From NCBI GenBank assembly GCA_028699915.1, contig JAQVTR010000006.1:1-58954 (forward strand): a stretch of 58,954 nt of DNA. Direction: 5' to 3'. The notes under the pieces are model-generated. The model was not told the DNA's origin. It ran no database searches and saw nothing but the letters and a program-made list of their open reading frames with translations. This DNA is from Fidelibacterota bacterium (GTDB lineage: Bacteria > Fidelibacterota > Fidelibacteria > Fidelibacterales > Fidelibacteraceae). Shown piece by piece: positions 53,801 to 58,954 of the stretch; position 1 is the first letter of the stretch; each line of letters starts with the position of its first letter. Position numbers and translations under genes: made by a program.

Positions 53801-56800
53801 CCCATGGTTGATAATTTTGATAAAGAAGGATATAAGCGCGGTGACGGGGTCCGCTACGCGAACGGCAGTGAAGGGAATGCCGGGAACGACGGCATTCAGC
53901 CCTATCCTGAGACGGAAGATATCGACCGGGACGGCAAGCTGGACCAGGCAAACAACTATTATTCCTACTTTTTGGATCTAAGCAGCGATGAATGGCTTGC
54001 CTCACAGACCTATTTTGACAATACCGGAAAGGCAACGGGCTGGAAACAATACCGCATTCCCCTGACCGCAATGATCGACAGCGTAGGGATGCCCAATTTC
54101 ATGTCCGTGCGTATGATGCGGCTGAGCATGTTCGGAGTGGAAGACCAGGATACCATTCAGTTTGCTTCTCTCTCCATTGTGGGTAATGAATGGCAGGAAA
54201 TCGGACTGGCTACGGAAGAGGCCCCGGTTTTTGTCAAAGATGACGACCGGTTTTTTATTACGGTGAAAAATACCGATGAGGATGCCGACGATTACGTTTC
54301 CCCGCCGGGTATTTCGGGTCGTGAACAGGTCAATCCCCTTGACGGCAGCACAATACGACAGAAAGAACAGGCGCTGGTGCTGAATTTGCAGGGGCTGCGT
54401 CCCCAGGAATACGCCGTGGCCGAAAAGGTCATGCTGAAAGGCGAAAGCCTGTTGATGTACCGCAAGTTGAAGATGTTCATTTACGGAGATAACTCCATCG
54501 GGGGCGATATGGCGCCCCTGCGACTTTTCTTGCGAATCGGGCGGGGTAATATGAGCGAGTATTATGAAGCGGAGACCGATGTCTATCCGGAATGGGATGA
54601 ACGCAATCATATTGAAATGATCTTTGATGTTATCACGCGACTCAAAAATCGCACAGCCCCGGAGGGGATAGAGGGGGAATACCGCGAATCTGAAGACGGA
54701 AGTATCCGGGAGTTCCGATTTATGGAAAATGGAACCTATACCGGTAAGGTCTACCGGGTTGTGGGGAATCCCTCGCTGTCAAGAATTGAAAAAATGCAGA
54801 TCGGGGTGCTGAATCCCGATAATTTCCGGGATTATTACGGTGCCGTCTGGGTCAACGAAATGCGGGTGGTCGAGACGAACAACGATCCCGGAATGGCAAT
54901 GCGCGGTGTTTTCGACTTCAATCTCGGCGGCTTGTTCAAGTTCAACGCCAATGCGGTGAAAAAAGACGCGGATTTCCATCAGGTCAATCAACAGATGTCC
55001 AATACCCAGTCTTCGGTAGAGTCCTTTAATGTGAATATGACCTTCAACGTCAATAAACTATTGCCCGAAAAATGGCATGTCGCATTCCCGGTTACCTTAT
55101 CGCAAACCCGCAGCGTTTCCACGCCCAAGTATTATCCGGGTTCCGATATTCTGGTTGAGGAAAATCCGGATGACAGCCTGAAATCGATATCGCGGACACA
55201 ATCCCTGGGCACTTCACTGAGGCGAAGCGCCGGCAGAGACGACCATGTATTGTTGCGTTTCCTGATCAATCCGGCTCAGGCAACTTTCAACGTCTCTCAG
55301 TCCACTAACAGCAGCCTGGAAATTCTCGACCAGCAAAATTTCAGCATGAACGGCAAATTTTCCTATAACCTGAACATTGATAAAGGGAAAGGCATCCCCT
55401 ATCTTGCATGGATTCCCTTCCTGGATAACAAGATGAAAGAAAAAAAATTCTACTGGAAACCCTCTTCTTTCAGTTGGGACATGAGCGTCAACCAGAAAGA
55501 CGATCAAAAGATCACGCGCACAAAGCAGGACACCATCAGCAGCTATGCTTTTGGCCTTTCCAAAAATTTGGGCTGGAGCCTGGACCCCTTTGAGTCGCTG
55601 AAGATCAGCTATCGGCGAAGCATCAACAGCGATCTGCAGGACTATCGAGACAAGACCTGGAAAATTTTCACGGACCTGAGTTACGACAGCCTGATGAACG
55701 GCATAAATGTGGGCAATGTGAATATGATCAACGAAGTGGTCAATACCTCCTATAATCCCAATATTAGCGTCTGGTTTAAGCCGCGATTTACCTATGCCGT
55801 CACTTATCGTTATACTAAGCAGAACAATCTGGACTATGCGAACGTATCGTCGATCCGGAATTTTTCGGCCTCAGTGACGCTTTCGCTGAAACAGATCTGG
55901 GATACCTATGACAGAAAATTTAAAGAAAACCAGAAAAAGCGTGAAGCGGAAAGAAAGAAGGAAGAACAAAAAAACGAGGCGCCGCCTCCGGGAAAAGACA
56001 TTGCCCGCGAAGAAAGCGCGCCCTTGCCCGCATCACGACCGGCAGCAGCGGCAACACCGGCAAAAGCCAAAAGCAATATTACGGTTTCTTCGCTTTTGGA
56101 TAAAATTGACCCGATACGTTTCGGCTTTACCAACAATTATTCGAAAGGCAATAACGGTATCAGCGGCAGCGATTCCCTGAAGATCTACAAGAACATTGAC
56201 TATAAATACCGCTACGGGTTTGATGGTCCGACCTTCCTTCCCACAAATGCATTCGAAGGTTCGGTCACTACGCCTTTTTCCAATGATTTCAAACGCGCGC
56301 TGTCCCTCGGCAGCGGTATTAAACTGACCCGTTATATGGGCTTGTCGCTGGATTATAAACAAAACTTCTCAACCGGAAGAAAATACCAGTTCAGGACCGG
56401 TTCGGGCGATTATTATGACGAAAACATTCATCTTATTGCTTTTAACGATACGCTGGAAGTGCTGCCTTACGATTCTTCGATTACGCGGAACTTTATTCCG
56501 ATCGGCGATACGGGTAAAGAAGGTTTTATTGCCCCGAACTATCAGCTGAACTGGCGCATCACACCCAGTCAGCAGAAATGGCTCAAGGGAAAAATGAAGT
56601 TTATAAAGAGTATCAATTTGCAGCATGCAATGTCTGCGAGCGAAAGCGTGCGGTATCGCTTTAACAAGGAAACCGGCAACTATTACCTGAAAGAAGAATC
56701 CTCAACCTACACGCTGAGCTTCAATCCGCTCATCAAAGCCAGTTTTGCCTTTGAAGGAAATCTCTCCGTAGATATTGGATACAATAGAATGATCAAAACA

Positions 56801-57226
56801 GATAATCAGGGAGATGTCACGCTCGATTTTGTCAATGCGAGCGTTACCCGGACCTATCAGGAAAATATGAACTTTAATTTGTCGTATTCCTATAACAAGG
56901 GACTTTCCATTCCAGTGCCTTTCATTAAAAAGATCGGCGTGATCAACATGAAGAATGAGATTACCTTCTCCCTGCATGGAAAGTACGGAATGGATAAAAA
57001 AATTGTAAAACATAACGGAGATCTGTATTTTGGAGACCCGAACAATTACCGCGTCAACTGGGAGGTTGAGCCAATCTTGACTTACCGTTTCAGCAAAAAT
57101 ATTGACGGGCGCTTGTTTTTTAAATACGGACAGCGCATCGACCTTACCCAGGAACTGGATGGAGAAAACAAAAAGGACGATTATAAAGATTTCGGTATAA
57201 CCGTAACCATCCGAATCAGTGGATAA
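50816..57226 (+). CDS. sprA: T9SS outer-membrane translocon SprA
   Basis: This 2136-residue protein is the giant barrel through which T9SS cargo leaves the cell. A signal peptide follows a basic start (QQRKFIAGLVIILMLSLL). Family stretches include YMPGLPQPF, GTIGDRITISIDEDSERDFE, NAIKIDYKGKEDEIVQ and LPGTQFVTGSASSSGLFGGK, and repeated barrel segments reach the last residues. It is somewhat shorter than the about 2,400-2,500 residues of Bacteroidota SprA/Sov. Residues about 1699-1755 are a Lys/Glu- then Pro/Ala-rich linker. No in-frame ATG exists before the signal peptide; TTG 50816 is the likely start. It is apart from porU-porV, as in many genomes. Confidence 0.94.
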   Translation: MTQNEARITALKQQRKFIAGLVIILMLSLLMGNSSDFTPSFSFRYYMPGLPQPFVSSPRGFTRGYHQPNFPVSSNYPDLLPDIRLQESNSRSGDYLMVYEQIGNSRIGVPRYMSYDEYFQNRVRFNREQLWYRKVAVTDSSFYIDPVAAARSGQSLEIIGADIAGQRVSLRIRGLISITGKYNQQNNSILATGNMENEQKNFLMDQTQQFTIEGTIGDRITISIDEDSERDFEFENAIKIDYKGKEDEIVQSANFGNIGLSLPGTQFVTGSASSSGLFGGKANMKLGPINVTAIASYEKKDSKKKSWGGAAGSDGGSTVQIYDYEYKRNVYFFVDESFRNDMYPYDLQSGKFTYSDMVEEYDLYISTNERENTRIRAVAFVDLAPDGTPVRIIERSEEDVADSIFFRKLKKPTSDQPGEYEINPYQGYVRLNIGLSDDNILAIAYRTSNGKRYGDLNNGKYLKIIKAENPKPNYKTWELELKNVYDLKARNIDEDGFELRVFYNGSNQPKEFMNGIPYLRYFGLDNYDQNGVPGSDGRIDIKPQQLVVDLQRGELWLPYIQPFLSPPEGAAIEGIYNDTLRSPDDAELPSVPEIYNSSYNDPARLARKYYIEAHYANRSSTIELGEMFIIEGSEEILVNGKKMTRGVDYDIDYFSGIITLKSAEAMNANAKIDINYETEQLFGGIGEQKLMAGARAEYRINSNAFIGATAMYYSRSVLDDKNVNIGDEPFQNFIWDVNAEFAFDLNWLNRAMNALPLVHIKEASKIRISGEIAQILPNPNTIENAESGDLDGVAKLDDFESASQKTPMNISFQKWTHASKPENDNFGTQYPERGFMFWYNYFRVDNNGTKIFGVYTKNIWPQKEVTETDQYTNVLSVVLDPEINGITGNPTQVEAPGVWGGIMQPVYMYDQSKSKYIELWVKGDKGQLQIDIGEITEDWYNINYDPNIPSTEYGDGIKQYEDRNDNGNLEISTNYNEDLGINGLSDEEELARGWDPMVDNFDKEGYKRGDGVRYANGSEGNAGNDGIQPYPETEDIDRDGKLDQANNYYSYFLDLSSDEWLASQTYFDNTGKATGWKQYRIPLTAMIDSVGMPNFMSVRMMRLSMFGVEDQDTIQFASLSIVGNEWQEIGLATEEAPVFVKDDDRFFITVKNTDEDADDYVSPPGISGREQVNPLDGSTIRQKEQALVLNLQGLRPQEYAVAEKVMLKGESLLMYRKLKMFIYGDNSIGGDMAPLRLFLRIGRGNMSEYYEAETDVYPEWDERNHIEMIFDVITRLKNRTAPEGIEGEYRESEDGSIREFRFMENGTYTGKVYRVVGNPSLSRIEKMQIGVLNPDNFRDYYGAVWVNEMRVVETNNDPGMAMRGVFDFNLGGLFKFNANAVKKDADFHQVNQQMSNTQSSVESFNVNMTFNVNKLLPEKWHVAFPVTLSQTRSVSTPKYYPGSDILVEENPDDSLKSISRTQSLGTSLRRSAGRDDHVLLRFLINPAQATFNVSQSTNSSLEILDQQNFSMNGKFSYNLNIDKGKGIPYLAWIPFLDNKMKEKKFYWKPSSFSWDMSVNQKDDQKITRTKQDTISSYAFGLSKNLGWSLDPFESLKISYRRSINSDLQDYRDKTWKIFTDLSYDSLMNGINVGNVNMINEVVNTSYNPNISVWFKPRFTYAVTYRYTKQNNLDYANVSSIRNFSASVTLSLKQIWDTYDRKFKENQKKREAERKKEEQKNEAPPPGKDIAREESAPLPASRPAAAATPAKAKSNITVSSLLDKIDPIRFGFTNNYSKGNNGISGSDSLKIYKNIDYKYRYGFDGPTFLPTNAFEGSVTTPFSNDFKRALSLGSGIKLTRYMGLSLDYKQNFSTGRKYQFRTGSGDYYDENIHLIAFNDTLEVLPYDSSITRNFIPIGDTGKEGFIAPNYQLNWRITPSQQKWLKGKMKFIKSINLQHAMSASESVRYRFNKETGNYYLKEESSTYTLSFNPLIKASFAFEGNLSVDIGYNRMIKTDNQGDVTLDFVNASVTRTYQENMNFNLSYSYNKGLSIPVPFIKKIGVINMKNEITFSLHGKYGMDKKIVKHNGDLYFGDPNNYRVNWEVEPILTYRFSKNIDGRLFFKYGQRIDLTQELDGENKKDDYKDFGITVTIRISG

Positions 57227-57229
57227 GCT

Positions 57230-58126
57230 ATGAAAAAGATCATTGCGGGACTGTTTTTTTTGGTGCAATTGCTAGGTGCTGAGACTGCTTTTGACGGTTT
57301 TCGCGCTTTTGCGTATCTTGAAGAACAGGTTAAGATCGGTCCCCGGATACCCGGTACGGAAACACACCGCATTTGCCGCGACCGGATCATTCGTGCATGC
57401 CGGCAATATGCCGATACGGTCATCGTCCAGGATTTTTTTGCTTACCGCCCCGTGACCCGGGATACGGTAGCCGCATGGAATATTATCGCCCGCTTTTATC
57501 CCGAAAATCCCCAACGGGTCATGTTCAGCGCACACTGGGATACGCGTCCCTTTGCAGACCTGGATCCCCTATATCCCGATCAGCCCGTTCCCGGAGCCAA
57601 TGACGGCGCCAGCGGGACGGCGGTGCTTATGGAAATGTTACCGCATATCACCGATTTCGCAGACGGACTCGGCGTTGACCTTGTTTTTTGGGATGCAGAA
57701 GATCTGGGAATAGCCGGCACAAACACCTATTTCTGTCAGGGTTCGGAATATTATTCCCGCAATCTTCTGCCGCCCGTGGCACAAAAGGGCATTCTGATCG
57801 ATATGATCGGAGATGCGGAACTCGAGATCCCGGTTGAACTGAATAGCAGCCGCTTTGCCCCGGACCTGATTGCCGAGATCTGGGCGCTGGCCGTTGAACA
57901 TGGCCACGGACGCGTTTTTCAGCGCAGGCCGGGTTATGAGATCTATGACGATCATGTGCCTCTGAACCGGACAGCCAAGATCCCCACGATCAACCTGATC
58001 GATTTCAATTATACCCGGGCGGGACGGAACCTCTGGCACACAACGCGCGATCTTCCCGCCTACTGTTCTCCCCACAGCCTGAAGACGGTCGGCGATATTC
58101 TGCTCTTGTGGCTTAAAAAACAATAA
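57230..58126 (+). CDS. M28 family metalloenzyme, glutaminyl-cyclase-like
   Basis: This 298-residue protein has a signal-like start (IIAGLFFLVQLLGA). M28 metal positions are seen as AHWDTRPF (His102, Asp104), PGANDGASG (Asp125), FWDAEDLG (Glu157, Asp158) and a C-terminal YDDHVPL His. The overall pattern, especially WDTRP and DAEDLG, is that of bacterial glutaminyl-peptide cyclotransferases, which turn N-terminal Gln to pyroglutamate, rather than broad aminopeptidases; both remain possible. It starts 3 nt after sprA and is probably co-translated. The location is expected in the periplasm, possibly bound by its N-terminus. Confidence 0.82.
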   Translation: MKKIIAGLFFLVQLLGAETAFDGFRAFAYLEEQVKIGPRIPGTETHRICRDRIIRACRQYADTVIVQDFFAYRPVTRDTVAAWNIIARFYPENPQRVMFSAHWDTRPFADLDPLYPDQPVPGANDGASGTAVLMEMLPHITDFADGLGVDLVFWDAEDLGIAGTNTYFCQGSEYYSRNLLPPVAQKGILIDMIGDAELEIPVELNSSRFAPDLIAEIWALAVEHGHGRVFQRRPGYEIYDDHVPLNRTAKIPTINLIDFNYTRAGRNLWHTTRDLPAYCSPHSLKTVGDILLLWLKKQ

Positions 58127-58132
58127 TAAATG

Positions 58133-58162
58133 TTGACATCATACTGTTATTTGCTTTATATT
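58133..58162 (+). promoter_or_regulatory. Sigma-70-like promoter of the CBM9-like gene
   Basis: A perfect TTGACA (58133-58138), a 17-bp spacer and TTATAT (58156-58161; TATATT one base later). The expected start near 58168 leaves a leader of about 24 nt before TTG 58193. Confidence 0.55.
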
Positions 58163-58192
58163 TTTAAGGGATATATATAAATCGAGTAAAAG

Positions 58193-58876
58193 TTGAACAA
58201 ACGGTTTCGGATCAGGAATAGCGGTATCTGTTCTCTCCGGGCTTTAAATGAAAATGACGTTGTTTGGCGCCGTGCCGATGCCATACATATTGCACATTTT
58301 CACCCCAGGAGCAGCGGACACCATCCGGAAACGGAGGTCCGCATGCTGTACAATAACCGGGGTATTTATCTCCTGTACCGCGTTAAGGACCGCTTTGTCC
58401 GTTCCGTACATACGGAATACAATGCCAAAGTGCATGAAGACAGCTGTGTGGAATGCTTTTTGCAGCCGCCGGATGCACCGGGATATTATAATTTTGAAGT
58501 GAACGCCGGAGGGACCTTGCACGTCAATTATATCATTGATCCGCATCGTGACGAAAACGGCAAACGCAAAGATATGCGCCCGGTCCCTGCAGAACTGGCG
58601 GCGACCCTTCAAATTCGCAGTTCGTTGCCGCGCGTTATCGAACCGGAGATCCGGGAAAAATTAAACTGGTCGCTGTCGCTTTATATTCCCCTGGATTTCT
58701 TCGCTTGTCACAGCCCGCTGCCGGCCCTGCCGGGTTCGCGATGGAGGGCGAATTTCTACAAATGCGGAGATAAGACATCCCATCCCCACTGGGGGTCCTG
58801 GCAAGCGCTTGACATATTGAATTTTCACCAGCCGGAAAGTTTTGGCATACTTGAATTTGATGGGCAACAAACCTAA
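58193..58876 (+). CDS. CBM9-like (carbohydrate-binding family 9-like) protein
   Basis: This 227-residue protein has the pattern of family-9-like carbohydrate-binding proteins: TEVRMLYNNRGIYLLYRVKDRF, HEDSCVECFLQPPDA with PGYYNFEVNAGG, LNWSLSLYIPLDFF, and the end SRWRANFYKCGDKTSHPHWG. No signal peptide is seen. An in-frame stop at 58187 prevents extension, so TTG 58193 is the only early start; the next in-frame ATG would lose the N-terminal strands. No clear ribosome site is present. A dedicated promoter lies upstream. The ligand is unknown. Confidence 0.72.
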   Translation: MNKRFRIRNSGICSLRALNENDVVWRRADAIHIAHFHPRSSGHHPETEVRMLYNNRGIYLLYRVKDRFVRSVHTEYNAKVHEDSCVECFLQPPDAPGYYNFEVNAGGTLHVNYIIDPHRDENGKRKDMRPVPAELAATLQIRSSLPRVIEPEIREKLNWSLSLYIPLDFFACHSPLPALPGSRWRANFYKCGDKTSHPHWGSWQALDILNFHQPESFGILEFDGQQT

Positions 58877-58905
58877 GAACATAAAACAAAAACGGGATTG
58901 AAGAA

Positions 58906-58954
58906 ATGAAAGGAGAAACATCCGACCGAGTGCTGAGTCCGGAAGAGATTCCGG
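58906..58954 (+). CDS. Start of an unidentified gene (cut by window end)
   Basis: ATG 58906 opens a frame of 16 codons (MKGETSDRVLSPEEIP) that runs off the window. No good ribosome site precedes the ATG; AAAGGAG at 58909-58915 lies just after it, so the true start may be further downstream, for example GTG 58930 region or beyond the window. No family can be named. Confidence 0.35.
   Translation, partial: MKGETSDRVLSPEEIP

Overview
The window reads as a chromosome segment of a Gram-negative bacterium of the FCB superphylum, probably outside Bacteroidota proper (a Calditrichota, KSB1, Marinimicrobia or Cloacimonadota type of lineage). The basis is the combination of type IX secretion system (T9SS) core genes (sprA, porU, porV), many secreted proteins ending in PNPFNP-type sorting domains, TonB-dependent receptors with a carboxypeptidase-regulatory-like N-terminus, and Shine-Dalgarno use of the AAGGAG kind on a moderately GC-rich background. 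The exact phylum cannot be fixed from the sequence alone. Almost every gene is on the + strand; the one clear exception is 21737-22405.

Region 1 (1-17869) is dominated by export and surface genes. Two copies of a three-gene cassette lie here: TonB-dependent receptor, then a secreted protein of about 1,100 residues with a PNPY-type C-terminal domain, then a PorV/PorQ-like outer-membrane barrel. The first copy (1-4894) is cut by the window edge; the second (7728-14940) is complete. Between them sit an Lrp/AsnC regulator with a palindromic candidate operator and an Asp-box secreted protein. A multi-domain secreted protein closes the block at a terminator.

Region 2 (18122-24669) holds a subtilisin-like surface protease with a beta-propeller and an EF-hand insert, tRNA-Val with a good promoter, a small secreted protein on the minus strand, transketolase and tRNA-Thr.

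Region 3 (24692-29984) is the rod-shape operon mreB-mreC-mreD-mrdA-rodA. A spacer with a palindrome and an octamer tandem array separates it from region 4.

Region 4 (30207-43249) is a long co-directional run: smpB, tyrS, tilS, hpt, ftsH, folP, cdaA, then porU and porV. The porU start lies inside the cdaA reading frame, so T9SS maturation genes are physically tied to c-di-AMP and folate genes. A second octamer array follows.

Region 5 (43454-58954) holds a lipoprotein with an AT-rich core, an SLBB-type protein, ahcY and a terminator, then a repair and housekeeping group (pcrA/uvrD-like helicase, gph-like phosphatase, exported nuclease, rdgB), the T9SS translocon gene sprA (TTG start, apparently coupled to an 11-codon leader ORF), an M28/glutaminyl-cyclase-like enzyme, a CBM9-like protein and the first codons of another gene.

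As a working picture, SprA would form the outer-membrane exit pore, PorV would collect substrates, PorU would cut the sorting domain, and the PNPFNP- and PNPY-tailed proteins would be cargo. The two extra PorV-like proteins, each next to one PNPY-tailed protein and one TonB receptor, are the most interesting unexplained arrangement.
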